From: Streptomyces sp. HPF1205
Lineage (GTDB): Bacteria; Actinomycetota; Actinomycetes; Streptomycetales; Streptomycetaceae
Assembly: GCF_020400825.1 (NCBI RefSeq)
Contig: NZ_JAINVH010000011.1
Coordinates: forward strand, 124,001 to 188,000
DNA: 64,000 nt
Reading direction: 5' to 3'
Both the position numbers and the translations under genes were made by a program. Positions within the stretch are counted from its first letter, which is position 1; every line of letters begins with the position of its first letter. Below, piece after piece: positions 8,508 through 17,387 of this stretch. The notes under the pieces were generated by a model that was not told the origin of the DNA, ran no database searches, and saw only the letters and a list, made by a program, of their open reading frames with translations.

Positions 8508-11408
8508 TCAGACCGACGCCAGGGCGCGGGGGCCCAGATCGGTACGGGCGGGCGGGCGGGCGAGCCGCACCCGGGCGCCGAGCACCGAGAGACCGCGCGG
8601 GGCGACCACGACCGGCTCCAGGTCGACCGCGACCACTTCGGGCAGGTCGTCGGCGAGGATCGACACCCGCAGCAGCAGTTCCTCCAGGGCGGCGGTGTCG
8701 ACGGGTTCCGCGCCGCGCCAGCCGAAGAGCAGGGGCGCGGCCTTGATGGAGCGCACCAGTTCGGCCACGTCGCGGTCGGTGGCCGGTACGAGCCGGTGGG
8801 CGGTGTCGCCGAGCAGTTCCGAGGGCACGCCGGCCAGGCCGAAGGACAGGACCGCGCCGGCCGCGGGGTCCATGCCGGCGCGTACCACCGTGTCGACCCC
8901 GCGCGGGGCCATGGACTGGACGACCAGGCTCAGCTCGGCGGGGGCGCCGAGGCGCGCGGTCAGCTCGTCGTACGCCCGGCGCAGGTCGCGGTCGCCGGCG
9001 AGGTCGAGGCGTACGCCGCCGAGGTCGGAGCGGTGCCGCAGGTGGGGCGCGGTGGTCTTGAGCGCCACGGGGTAGCCGAGCCGGCCCGCGGCGGCCAGCG
9101 CCGTCCGGGCGTCGGGGGCGGGCAGGGTGGGCAGGACGCGGATGCCGTACCGGCCGAGCAGGGCGGCCGCGTCCCGCTCGGACAGCTCGGTCCCCTCCGC
9201 GGGCGCGTCCGGGGGCAGCATCCGGCGCACGTCCTCGGCGGCGGCCGCTTCCTGGATGTCGTCGAACTGCGGAACGCGGCCCGGCTCGGACTCGGTCCTG
9301 CGCCAGGCCGCGTACGCGGCGGCCTCCGCGAGGGAGCCGACGGCCCGGTCGGGAGCGCGGTAGGCGGGGACGCGGGCGCCCTCGCCGAACGCGGTCAGCC
9401 GGTCGGCCATGGCGTCCAGCGCGGTGTGGACCACCACGACGGGTTTCCCGCCGCCGTGCGCGGCGGAACGCAGGGCGGCGGCCAGCGCGGGGTCGTCGCC
9501 GGACTCGGGGTCGGGCCGGGGATCGCGGTCGGACCGGGAATCGGGGTCGGCCCGGGGATCGCGGTCGGGCCGGGAATCGGGGCCGGGCCGGGACTCCAGG
9601 TCACCGCCGGACGCCAGGTCACCGCCGGCTCCCGGGCCGCCGCCGGATCCCTGGTCGGCCTCGGGCGTGGCTTCCGTGCCCACCCGCGGGATCGCGGTGA
9701 CCACCACGGCGTCGCACGTAGGGTCGGCGAGCGCGGCGCGCAGGGCCGCGGCGAAGTCGGCGGGCCCGGCCGCGGTGGTCAGGTCTCGGGGCGGGGCGGG
9801 ACGCAGGCCGGCGGTGAGCGCGGCGTCGTAGGTGAGCAGGCCCAGGGACTCGGAGTTGCCGAGGATGGCGAGCCGGTCGCCGCGCGGCAGCGGCTGGAGT
9901 GCGAGGAAGAGGCCGGCGTCCAGGAGTTCGGTCACGGTGTTCACCCGGATCACGCCGGCCTGCCGGAAGAGCGCGGAGACGGTGGTGTCGGGGATGCGGG
10001 TGACGGGCACGCTGTGCCCGGCGGGCACCGACCCGGAGTGCAGCGCGCCCTTGACCACCACCACGGGTTTGGCCGCGGCGGTGCGGCGGGCGAGCCTGGT
10101 GAACTTGCGCGGGTTGCCGAACGACTCCAGGTACATCAGTACGGCGTCGGTCTCCGGGTCGTCCTGCCAGAACTGCAGCAGGTCGTTGCCGGAGACGTCG
10201 GCGCGGTTGCCCGCCGAGACGAAGGTGGCCGGTCCGGCGCCGCGCCGGTGCAGCCCGGACAGCAGGGCGATGCCGATCGAACCGGACTGGGTGAACAGGC
10301 CGAGCCTGCCGCGGCGCGGCATCTCCGGCGCCAGCGAGGCGTTCAGCGAGACGTCGGGGGCGGTGTTGACCAGGCCGAACGCGTTGGGACCGATGACGCG
10401 CATGCCGTAACTGCGGGCCTGGCGGACCAGCTCGCGCTGGCGTGCGCGCCCGGCCGGGCCGGTCTCGGAGTAGCCCGCCGCGACCACCAGCAGGCCGCGC
10501 ACCCCCGCCTCGCCGCAATCGGCCACGGCTTCGGGGACCCGTGCGGCGGGGACGGCGAGCACCGCGAGGTCCACGGGTTCGCCGATGGCCCGCACCGAGC
10601 GGTGACCGGGCACACCCTCGATGTCGGCGGGGCCGCCCTCGCCGGGCCCGGGGAAGGAGTGGTTGACCGCGTACAGCCGCCCGGTGAAGCCGCCGGCCGC
10701 GATGTTGCGCAGCAGCGTACGGCCCACCCCGCCGGGCCGGCGGCCGGTGCCGACCACGGCGACGGACTCGGGGCGCAGCAGCCGCTGCACGGAGCGGGCC
10801 TCGGCGCGGTGCTCGCGGGCGCGCATCACCTGCAGCGACTGGGCGGTCGGTTCCAGGTCGAGTTCGAGGTGGACGACGCCGTCGGTGAAGCTGCGCTCCT
10901 GGGTGTAGCCCGCGTCGGTGAAGACCTTGACCATCTTGCGGTTGGCGGGCAGCACTTCGGCGATGAAGTGCAGGATGCCGCGCTCGCGGGCGACGGCGGC
11001 GATGTGTTCGAGCAGCGCGGAGGCCACGCCGCGGCCCTGGTGGGCGTCCTGCACGAGGAAGGCGACCTCGGCACGGGTGGAGGCGCCGCCCGGAGCGGCC
11101 GGGCGGCCGTCCTCGGCGATGCGGTCGTAGCGCACGGTGGCGATGAACTCGTCGCCGATCGTGGCCGCCAGGCCCACCCGGTCGTTGTAGTCGTGGTGCG
11201 TGAAGCGGTGCACGTCGCGGTCGGACAGCCGCGGGTAGGGCGCGAAGAACCGGTAGTACTTGGACTCGTCGGAGACCTTCTCGTAGAAGTGGACCAGCCG
11301 CCCGGCGTCGTCCGGCCCGATCGGGCGGATGTGGGCGATGCCGCCGTCCCGCAGGACGACGTCCGCCTCCCAGTGCACGGGGTACGGCTGCGCCGGCTGC
11401 TCGGTCAT
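8508..11408 (-). CDS. Bifunctional GNAT acetyltransferase / ADP-forming acyl-CoA synthetase-like protein
   Basis: 966 residues from ATG 11408 (MTEQPAQPYPVHWEADVVLRD); the frame is open far upstream but that part is non-coding. An N-terminal GNAT domain (about 15-190, acetyl-CoA loop QGRGVASALL) is followed by a CoA-binding Rossmann domain (about 230-330, SVAVVGTGRRPGGVG), a succinyl-CoA-ligase-like flavodoxin domain, and a C-terminal ATP-grasp domain (about 735-960, GYPVALKTTAPHLRHRSDLG). Proteins of this build in actinomycetes acetylate lysines of metabolic enzymes; the synthetase part is often a regulatory relic. A disordered D/R/P-rich linker is encoded by an 18-bp tandem repeat. Confidence 0.88.
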   Translation of the reverse strand: MTEQPAQPYPVHWEADVVLRDGGIAHIRPIGPDDAGRLVHFYEKVSDESKYYRFFAPYPRLSDRDVHRFTHHDYNDRVGLAATIGDEFIATVRYDRIAEDGRPAAPGGASTRAEVAFLVQDAHQGRGVASALLEHIAAVARERGILHFIAEVLPANRKMVKVFTDAGYTQERSFTDGVVHLELDLEPTAQSLQVMRAREHRAEARSVQRLLRPESVAVVGTGRRPGGVGRTLLRNIAAGGFTGRLYAVNHSFPGPGEGGPADIEGVPGHRSVRAIGEPVDLAVLAVPAARVPEAVADCGEAGVRGLLVVAAGYSETGPAGRARQRELVRQARSYGMRVIGPNAFGLVNTAPDVSLNASLAPEMPRRGRLGLFTQSGSIGIALLSGLHRRGAGPATFVSAGNRADVSGNDLLQFWQDDPETDAVLMYLESFGNPRKFTRLARRTAAAKPVVVVKGALHSGSVPAGHSVPVTRIPDTTVSALFRQAGVIRVNTVTELLDAGLFLALQPLPRGDRLAILGNSESLGLLTYDAALTAGLRPAPPRDLTTAAGPADFAAALRAALADPTCDAVVVTAIPRVGTEATPEADQGSGGGPGAGGDLASGGDLESRPGPDSRPDRDPRADPDSRSDRDPRPDPESGDDPALAAALRSAAHGGGKPVVVVHTALDAMADRLTAFGEGARVPAYRAPDRAVGSLAEAAAYAAWRRTESEPGRVPQFDDIQEAAAAEDVRRMLPPDAPAEGTELSERDAAALLGRYGIRVLPTLPAPDARTALAAAGRLGYPVALKTTAPHLRHRSDLGGVRLDLAGDRDLRRAYDELTARLGAPAELSLVVQSMAPRGVDTVVRAGMDPAAGAVLSFGLAGVPSELLGDTAHRLVPATDRDVAELVRSIKAAPLLFGWRGAEPVDTAALEELLLRVSILADDLPEVVAVDLEPVVVAPRGLSVLGARVRLARPPARTDLGPRALASV
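9502..9645. repeat. 18-bp tandem repeat inside the acyl-CoA synthetase gene
   Basis: Eight 18-base units run from 9502, 9520, 9538, 9556, 9574, 9592, 9610 and 9628. The first five have the consensus GRATCGSGGTCGGGCCGG; the last three are diverged. Because 18 is a multiple of three, copy-number change keeps the reading frame. On the coding strand it gives an alternating Asp/Arg/Pro-rich linker. Confidence 0.8.
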
Positions 11409-11621
11409 GTGCCCCAGGGTAAGGCGGCCCGCCGGGGCCGCGCGGCAGGTGCGCGCGGGGGCCGGCGCGGGCAGGCTTGGGGCAGTCCGCCCGACCGGCG
11501 GACCGCGGCGACGCGACCGGCCGGAGCGGGAGCGGCCGCCCGTACGTGCGAGATTGGTCCGGATAACTGGATGACCGGCACGTCCTGCACCGACCGTGCC
11601 ACGACCAGAAGGGGCAGCACC

Positions 11622-11903
11622 ATGGCTGAGCGCCGCGTCACCGTCGGCTGGGCGGAGGGACTCCACGCCCGCCCCGCGTCCATCTTCGTCCGCGCGGCAA
11701 TGGCCGCGGGCGTCCCCGTGACCATCGCGAAGGCCGGCCGGGGCCCGGTCAGCGCGGCGTCGATGCTGGCCGTCCTGGGCCTGGGCGCCAAGGGCGGTGA
11801 GGAGATCGTGCTCGCCTCCGACGCCGAGGGCGCCGATCTCGCGCTGGACCGCCTGGCCAAGTTGGTCGCCGAGGGCCTTGAGGAGCTGCCCGAGACGGTC
11901 TGA
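11622..11903 (+). CDS. ptsH: Phosphocarrier protein HPr of the PTS
   Basis: 93 residues. The conserved phosphorylation site GLHARPAS puts the histidine at residue 15. A Ser near position 46-47 (SAASMLAVLGLGAKGG) corresponds to the usual regulatory region. HPr passes phosphate from enzyme I to the EIIA components of sugar permeases. RBS-like GAAGGGG precedes ATG 11622. The other general PTS genes are not adjacent. Confidence 0.95.
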   Translation: MAERRVTVGWAEGLHARPASIFVRAAMAAGVPVTIAKAGRGPVSAASMLAVLGLGAKGGEEIVLASDAEGADLALDRLAKLVAEGLEELPETV

Positions 11904-12193
11904 CGGCGCCGCCCGGCTGCTCGCGGCACGTTCGCGCTGTCGTCCTTTCCCCGCTTGTCGCGCCAAGCCGTACTCGCCGAGCCGGCGGTGCCCGCGGTGG
12001 TAGCCGTGCCGGCGGTGCCCGCCGGCCAGAAATTCACGGCGCGGCCGCGAGGGTGCGCCACCACCCGGCCCAATCGCGGGCAGCGGAATTCCGCGGGGTC
12101 GGACAATCCCCCATGATTGCCCGGCCTCGCTTTCCCGCTTCCGCTGGATTTCACCGGAACAGCAATTCCAGCACCTTGTATACGACGCGAATG

Positions 12194-12868
12194 TTAAGCA
12201 CGGCGGCGCACCGCGTTTACGGGATGTTTCGGGTTCCTCACGGCCGTGGCCCGCTCCACGTGGACGGCGGCCAGCCGGCGGGCGCGCTCGGCGTCGCCGC
12301 GGGCGACGGCGTCGGTGATGGCGGCGTGCTCGTCCCAGGACTCGGCGGCCCGACCGGCGGAGGCGTCCCCGTACACCCAGGCGATCTTGTGGCGCAGTTG
12401 GGTGAGCAGCGCGGCCAGCGTGGGGCTGCCGGAGGCCTGCGCGAGCGTCTCGTGGAACCAGCCGCTCAGCGACGGCAGGTCCGAGAACTGCCCCTGCACG
12501 GCGCGCTCCTGCCCCAGGCGGACCAGGCCGCGCAGCACCTTGAGGTGCGCTTCGGTACGGCGCTGGGCGGCCCGCGCGGCGCCCAGCGGTTCCAGCAGGC
12601 CGCGGATCTCCAGCAGGTCCGCGGCCTCCCGCTCGGTGGGCTCGGCGACCGAGGCCCCGGCGTGCCTGCGGGTGCGCACGAAGCCCTCGGACTCCAGGGT
12701 GCGCAGCGCCTCGCGCACGGGAACCCTGGAGACCCCGTACCGCTGCGCCAGGAGCTCCTCGGTCAGCCGGGCCCCGGGCGGGAAGAATCCGCCGACGATG
12801 TCGTCGCGGATGGCCGTACACACCACCTGGGCGGAGATGCGCCGCCCCGAGCCGTCCGCCCCGCTCAC
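12194..12868 (-). CDS. GntR-family transcriptional regulator (FadR/FCD type)
   Basis: 224 residues from GTG 12868. An N-terminal winged HTH (about 10-75, LLAQRYGVSRVPVREALRTLESEGFV) is joined to an all-helical FCD ligand domain (about 85-215) with metal-type residues in the helices (ETLAQA, HAAITDAVARGD). Ligands in the family are small carboxylates; the one here is unknown. From memory, a gntR gene sits in the same place next to ptsH in S. coelicolor. The start has only a distant GGAG upstream. Confidence 0.88.
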   Translation of the reverse strand: MSGADGSGRRISAQVVCTAIRDDIVGGFFPPGARLTEELLAQRYGVSRVPVREALRTLESEGFVRTRRHAGASVAEPTEREAADLLEIRGLLEPLGAARAAQRRTEAHLKVLRGLVRLGQERAVQGQFSDLPSLSGWFHETLAQASGSPTLAALLTQLRHKIAWVYGDASAGRAAESWDEHAAITDAVARGDAERARRLAAVHVERATAVRNPKHPVNAVRRRA

Positions 12869-13177
12869 ATCCGAATCCGCATCGCAGGCTCCATTCTTTT
12901 CCCCGTATTGTGCCGAACTCTATTCCAGCACGCGGGAGATCGGAAAAGCAGCCCCCGAATAGAGGGATTTGATTCGGGACAGGTGCGGCTGTTCCGGGCG
13001 CGGAAGCGGGGGTGCGGGGACGCGGAAGCGCGCAGACGCGGGTGAACCCGGGGCCGGGGAGGCGCGCGCCCGGTGGCCCGCCGGTCACCGGGCGCCCGGG
13101 CGCCGGTCCATCCGGCTTCCCGGGCGCCGGCCACCGGTCGCGGCGGGAGCAGGTTCCCCGGGCCGGAGCCGGGACGG
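12869..13177. other. Intergenic region between gntR and the M23 peptidase gene
   Basis: No gene is visible. The part nearest gntR (12880-12985) is relatively AT-rich and should hold the gntR promoter. The part nearest the peptidase stop (13070-13145) is a GC-rich run with repeated CCGGGCGCC blocks (near 13085-13135) that could fold as a terminator for the peptidase transcript. Confidence 0.4.
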
Positions 13178-14011
13178 CTAGAGCGTCACCCCGTGGGAGC
13201 GCAGGTAAGCCACCGGATCGATGTCCGAGCCGTAGTCCGGACCGGTGCGCACTTCGAAGTGCATGTGGGGGCCGGTCACGTTGCCGGTGGCGCCCGAGAC
13301 ACCGATCGCCTCGCCCTCCGCGACGCGCTGCCCGGCGGCCACCAGCGGCCGGGTGAGGTGGCCGTAGAGGGTGTACTTGCCGTCGGCGTGCCGGATGATC
13401 ACGTCGTTTCCGTAGGAGCCGTCCCATCCCGCGGAGACGACCGTGCCGACGGCGACCGCGTGCACCGTGGTGCCGATGGGCACCAGGAAGTCCACGCCGG
13501 TGTGGTATCCGCTGGACCAGTAGGCGCCCGCCTCCCGGTAGGGGGTGCCGATGGGGGCGTCACCGACGGGGCGCGTCCAGGCGGCGGCGAGTGCGCGGCG
13601 GGAGGCCGCACGGGAGGCGCGGGCCGCGGCGGCCACCTTGGCGCGTGCGGCGGCCTCGGCCCTGACGCGGACGGCCCTGGCGTCGGCCCTGGCCTTGTCG
13701 GCGGACCGCTGCTCGGCGGCGGCGGCTTCGCGCTGGGCGTCCGCCTGCTCCGCCACGGCGTCGGTCAGCGCCTCGCCCACGGAGACCGCCCGGGCGAAGG
13801 CGGCGTCCGGGGCGGAGGCGTCGCGGGCGGAGGCGATGCCGCCCGCCGAAGCCGCCGTGCGGCTCTGACCCGGGGCGGCGGCCGCGGTGGCGCCGAACGC
13901 GCCGACGGCGGTCAGTGCCGCCACTCCCGCCAGGGTGGCGCCGGTGCGGCCGGGGCCGCGCCGGGCGCGGCGGTGCTTCCCGCGCACGGCGGGCGATACG
14001 GTGAACGCCAT
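13178..14011 (-). CDS. Secreted M23 (LytM-type) peptidoglycan peptidase
   Basis: 277 residues from ATG 14011 (MAFTVSPAVRGKHRRARRG), with AAAGGAG about ten bases upstream. There is a signal sequence (basic n-region, hydrophobic TLAGVAALTAVGAFGATAAAA), then an Ala/Arg-rich coiled-coil stretch (about 70-155), then the M23 domain (about 165-277). The zinc motifs are HTGVDFLVP and the C-terminal HMHFEVRTG, with GHLTRP between. Such enzymes cut peptide cross-links during growth and spore germination. Expression is probably switched by the c-di-AMP riboswitch just upstream. Confidence 0.92.
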   Translation of the reverse strand: MAFTVSPAVRGKHRRARRGPGRTGATLAGVAALTAVGAFGATAAAAPGQSRTAASAGGIASARDASAPDAAFARAVSVGEALTDAVAEQADAQREAAAAEQRSADKARADARAVRVRAEAAARAKVAAAARASRAASRRALAAAWTRPVGDAPIGTPYREAGAYWSSGYHTGVDFLVPIGTTVHAVAVGTVVSAGWDGSYGNDVIIRHADGKYTLYGHLTRPLVAAGQRVAEGEAIGVSGATGNVTGPHMHFEVRTGPDYGSDIDPVAYLRSHGVTL

Positions 14012-14040
14012 GGGGAGGCGTCGCTCCTTTCCTTCCTTCT

Positions 14041-14170
14041 CGCCTACCGGGTTAGCTGACGGGTTCGGAGCAGGAAGGTCTCCTACCGAACACCCCACCA
14101 CTTACTGGTGAAATGTCCTGATTCACCCCAACTACCTGGTTCCCCGGCTCCCCTGACGGGGACTCGGCGA
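14041..14170 (-). promoter_or_regulatory. ydaO/yuaA-type c-di-AMP riboswitch
   Basis: Read on the minus strand, the leader contains in order GGGGAGCCGGGGAACC, TTGGGGTGAATC, a CTCCGAACCCGTCAG block and the hallmark end CAGCTAACCCGGTAGGCG. These match the conserved blocks of the ydaO family known upstream of cell-wall hydrolase genes in Streptomyces. It ends 29 bases before the peptidase ATG. In this family c-di-AMP binding normally shuts the gene off. Exact 5' boundary is approximate. Confidence 0.88.
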
Positions 14171-14318
14171 TGACACAACGGCCGTAGACGCTAGCCGGGC
14201 GAACACCCCTCCACCAAACAGATCAGCCGATATGTGGCGCGCGACACGCGGCCACGAGGGCCCTTCGCAACGGGCTCGCAAGCGACGCCAGGGGCACGGA
14301 GACGGGCCGCCAAAACGC

Positions 14319-14356
14319 CCGGAACCCCGGCGCCGCACGGGCTGCCGGGGTTCCGG
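14319..14356 (-). terminator. Terminator of the M16 peptidase operon
   Basis: Perfect 13-bp arms 14319-14331 (CCGGAACCCCGGC) and 14344-14356 with a 12-base loop, located 46-83 bases past the stop of the M16 gene. No U-run, as usual in this GC range. Confidence 0.7.
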
Positions 14357-14401
14357 AAGGGTTACGGGCGGGCGCTCCGCGAGGGATGCCCGCCGCAGGG
14401 A

Positions 14402-15787
14402 TCAGGTGATGATCGTCACAGGGCCGATGCCCAGCTCGCGGACCGGGTCCGCGATCTTCGCGGCATCGCCGACGAGGACGGTCACCACCCGGTCGAGCGG
14501 GAAGGCGTTGACGACCGCGGCCGTGGCCTCCACCGTGCCCGTCTCGGCCAGCCTCACGTAGAGCCCGGCCTGGAAATCGTCGGGCAGCTGCTGCTCGACC
14601 TGGTCGGCCAGGGTGTCGGCGACGGCGGCGGCCGTCTCGTAGCGCAGCGGGGCCACGCCCACCAGGTTCTGCACCGCCACGTCGCGCTCCTCGTCGGTGA
14701 GCCCGTCGGCCGCGAGGGTGCGGATGACCTGCCAGGTGTCGGCGAGCGCGGGGCCGGTGACCTCGGTCGCCACCGAGCCGCTGATGGCCAGCAGCGCCGC
14801 ACCCGTGCCGTCGGCGGAGGACAGCAGCACCTGGGCGAAGGAGCGCACCCCGTACGTGTAGCCCTTCTCCTCGCGCAGTACGCGGTCGAGCCTGGAGGTC
14901 AGGGTGCCGCCGAGGCAGTAGACGCCGAGCACCTGCGCGGCCCACACCGGGTCCTGGCGGTCGGGGCCGGTACGGCCGATGAGCACCTGGGTCTGCACGG
15001 CGCCGGGCCGGTCGACGATCACCACCCGGGCGGTGTCGTCCGCGCTGACCACGGGCCGCGGCCGGGGCTCGGCACGGGTGCCGGTCCACCGCCCCAGCGT
15101 GCTGTCCAGCAGCGCGGGCAGGTCGATGCCGGTGAAGTCGCCGACCACGACGACGGTCGAGGTGGCGGGCCGGACGTGAGCGTCGTAGAACGACTTGACC
15201 GCCTTGGCGTCGATCCCGCGGACGGTGTCCTCGGTGCCCTGGCGCGGCCTGGAGAAGCGCGATTCGGCCGGGAACAGCTCCTTGGACAGCGCCATCGCCG
15301 CGCGCCGGGCCGGGTTGGCCAGCTCGTGCGGGATCTCGTCCAGGCGGTTGGCGACCAGCCGCTTGACCTCGTCCTCGGGGAAGGCGGGGGCGCGCAGCGC
15401 CTCGGCGAGCAGGCCGAGTGCCTTGTCCAGCCGGGAGGCCGGCACCTCCAGCGAGACGCGCACGCCCGGGTGGTCGGCGTGGGCGTCCAAGGTGGCGCCG
15501 CAGCGCTCCAGTTCGGCCGCGAACTCTTCCGCGGTGTGCTCGTCGGTGCCCTCCGACAGCGCCCTGGCCATGATGGTGGCCACGCCGTCCAGTCCCTGCG
15601 GCTCGGCCTCCAGCGGCGCGGCCAGCAGCACCTCGACGGCGACCACCTGCTGTCCGGGACGGTGCTTGGTGAGCAGTGTCAGCCCGTTGGGCAGGGTGCC
15701 GCGCTCGGGCGCGGGGAAGGCCCACGGCCTGGCCTCGCCCGGCTCCGGCTGCGGGTGGAACGTCATCACGGCGGCGGTGTCGCTCAC
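14402..15787 (-). CDS. M16-family peptidase-like subunit without the zinc motif
   Basis: 461 residues from GTG 15787. The fold is that of pitrilysin/insulinase proteins (LPNGLTLLTKHRPGQQVVAVEVLLAAPLEAEP; RPATSTVVVVGDF), but the HxxEH zinc motif is absent where expected. The protein should therefore be the non-catalytic partner of a two-subunit M16B peptidase. It overlaps the catalytic subunit's stop as GTGA (15784-15787), so the two are made together. Substrate unknown; bacterial M16B pairs degrade peptides. Confidence 0.88.
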   Translation of the reverse strand: MSDTAAVMTFHPQPEPGEARPWAFPAPERGTLPNGLTLLTKHRPGQQVVAVEVLLAAPLEAEPQGLDGVATIMARALSEGTDEHTAEEFAAELERCGATLDAHADHPGVRVSLEVPASRLDKALGLLAEALRAPAFPEDEVKRLVANRLDEIPHELANPARRAAMALSKELFPAESRFSRPRQGTEDTVRGIDAKAVKSFYDAHVRPATSTVVVVGDFTGIDLPALLDSTLGRWTGTRAEPRPRPVVSADDTARVVIVDRPGAVQTQVLIGRTGPDRQDPVWAAQVLGVYCLGGTLTSRLDRVLREEKGYTYGVRSFAQVLLSSADGTGAALLAISGSVATEVTGPALADTWQVIRTLAADGLTDEERDVAVQNLVGVAPLRYETAAAVADTLADQVEQQLPDDFQAGLYVRLAETGTVEATAAVVNAFPLDRVVTVLVGDAAKIADPVRELGIGPVTIIT

Positions 15788-17169
15788 TGCTGGCCCTCTT
15801 CTTCCTGGTCGTCGCCGGACTCCCCGGCCTGCTCACCGGAGTCCCCGGCCTGTTCGCCGCCCGCCTGCCCTCCGCCGGTCGGCTCGTAGACGAGCACCGC
15901 GCGGTTGTCCGGCCGCAGCCGGGCCGCTGCCACCTCCCTGACCTCTTCCGCGGTGACGGACAGCACCCGCTGGACGGCGGTCAGCGCGAGCTGCGGGTCG
16001 CCGAACAGGACGGCGAACCGGCACAGTTCGTCCGCGCGGCCGCCCACCGTGGCCAGGCGGTCCAGCCACTCGCGCTCCAGCTGGGCCTGGGCCCGCTCCA
16101 TCTCCTCGGGAGTCGGCCCCTGTTCGGCGAACCTGGCCAGTTCCTCGTCCACCGCGGCCTCGATGACCGGCAGCTCCACGCCGCTGGACGCCTTGATGTC
16201 GAGCCAGCCCAGCGAGGGCGCCCCGGCCAGCCGCAGCAGCCCGAACCCGGCGGTCACCGCGGTGCGGTCGCGGCGCACCAGCCGGTTGTGCAGCCGGGAC
16301 GACTCGCCGCCGCCCAGCACGGTCAGTGCCAGGTCGGCCGCGTCCGCCTCACGGGAGCCGTCCTCGGGCAGCCGGTAGGCGGCCATCAGCGCCCGCGAGG
16401 GCACGTCCTCCTCCACCACTTCGCGCACCTGCTCGCCGACGACGGCGGGCAGCGATCCGTCACGCGGCGCGGGCTTGCCGTCGTGGTTGGGGATGCTGCC
16501 GAAATACTTCTCGATCCAGCCCAGCGTCTGCTGCGGGTCGATGGCGCCGACGACCGCCAGCACCGCGTTGCCCGGCGCGTAGTACGTGCGGAAGAACGCG
16601 CGGGCGTCCTCCAGCGAGGCCGCGTCCAGGTCGGCCATCGAGCCGATCGGGGTGTGGTGGTACGGGTGGCCGTCCGGGTAGACGAGGGCGGCCAGGCGCT
16701 CGAACGCGGTGCCGTAGGGCACGTTGTCGTACCGCTGGCGGCGCTCGTTCTTCACCACGTCCCGCTGGTTGTCCAGGCTCTCCTGGTCCAGGGCGGTCAG
16801 CAGGCTGCCCATCCGGTCGGCCTCCAGCCACAGGGCCAGCTCGACCTGGTGGGCGGGCATCGTCTCGAAGTAATTGGTGCGCTCGAAGCTGGTGGTGCCG
16901 TTGAGTGAGCCGCCGGCCGCCTGCACCAGCTCGAAGTGGCCGTTGCCCTTCACGCTGGCCGAGCCCTGGAACATCAGGTGCTCGAAGAGGTGGGCCAGGC
17001 CGGTGCGGCCCTTGACCTCGTGCCGCGACCCGACGTCGTACCAGAGGCAGACGGCCGCGACCGGGGTGAGGTGGTCCTCGGAGAGCACCACCCGCAGGCC
17101 GTTCGCCAGGCGGTGCTCGGTGGCTGTCAGGCCGCTGGAGTGTGCCTCCGGGGTGGCCGTGTGACCCAT
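15784..17169 (-). CDS. M16-family zinc metallopeptidase, catalytic subunit
   Basis: 461 residues from ATG 17169 (MGHTATPEAHSSGLTATEHRL), preceded by AAGGA. The zinc motif HLFEH lies in LAHLFEHLMFQGS near residue 65, with the downstream Glu in the following helix region (ALWLEADRMGS; NERRQRYDNVPYG). Its C-terminus is a disordered Glu/Gln/Gly tail. It pairs with the equally long motif-less subunit downstream. It is divergent from parC across about 220 bases. Confidence 0.92.
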   Translation of the reverse strand: MGHTATPEAHSSGLTATEHRLANGLRVVLSEDHLTPVAAVCLWYDVGSRHEVKGRTGLAHLFEHLMFQGSASVKGNGHFELVQAAGGSLNGTTSFERTNYFETMPAHQVELALWLEADRMGSLLTALDQESLDNQRDVVKNERRQRYDNVPYGTAFERLAALVYPDGHPYHHTPIGSMADLDAASLEDARAFFRTYYAPGNAVLAVVGAIDPQQTLGWIEKYFGSIPNHDGKPAPRDGSLPAVVGEQVREVVEEDVPSRALMAAYRLPEDGSREADAADLALTVLGGGESSRLHNRLVRRDRTAVTAGFGLLRLAGAPSLGWLDIKASSGVELPVIEAAVDEELARFAEQGPTPEEMERAQAQLEREWLDRLATVGGRADELCRFAVLFGDPQLALTAVQRVLSVTAEEVREVAAARLRPDNRAVLVYEPTGGGQAGGEQAGDSGEQAGESGDDQEEEGQQ

Positions 17170-17256
17170 GGGCTGGCTGTCCTTCCGGTCGCGTGCTCGT
17201 GACTGCGTAGAGTGCTGCCACTCTAGGCAAGCGAGCGGACCTCCGGTGGAGTTCCC

Positions 17257-17265
17257 TGTGGACAA
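17257..17265. promoter_or_regulatory. DnaA-box-like sequence between M16 operon and parC
   Basis: TGTGGACAA is the exact complement of the Streptomyces DnaA-box consensus TTGTCCACA. It lies in the divergent promoter region. A single box may be chance or a transcriptional DnaA site. Confidence 0.4.
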
Positions 17266-17387
17266 CGCGCGCGTGCCGGGTCCTGGTCGGCGTTGTCGGT
17301 GGCGCGGTCCACAATGGTCGGCGTCACCAGAGAGCCACTGAGCAGCAGAAGCAGAACCGGCTAAACCAGCTAAGGAGCGCCGCCGAG

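Noticed and set aside
7932..11903. A 1323-codon open frame on the plus strand across the acyl-CoA synthetase gene
   Set aside because: It is antisense to a gene with clear GNAT and ATP-grasp motifs; its translation is Gly/Arg/His-rich with no motifs. Only the end of the frame (11622-11903, ptsH) is real.
11409..13427. Possible N-terminal extension of the acyl-CoA synthetase by 670 codons
   Set aside because: The extension runs antisense through ptsH and gntR and has no domain; the conserved protein starts at ATG 11408.
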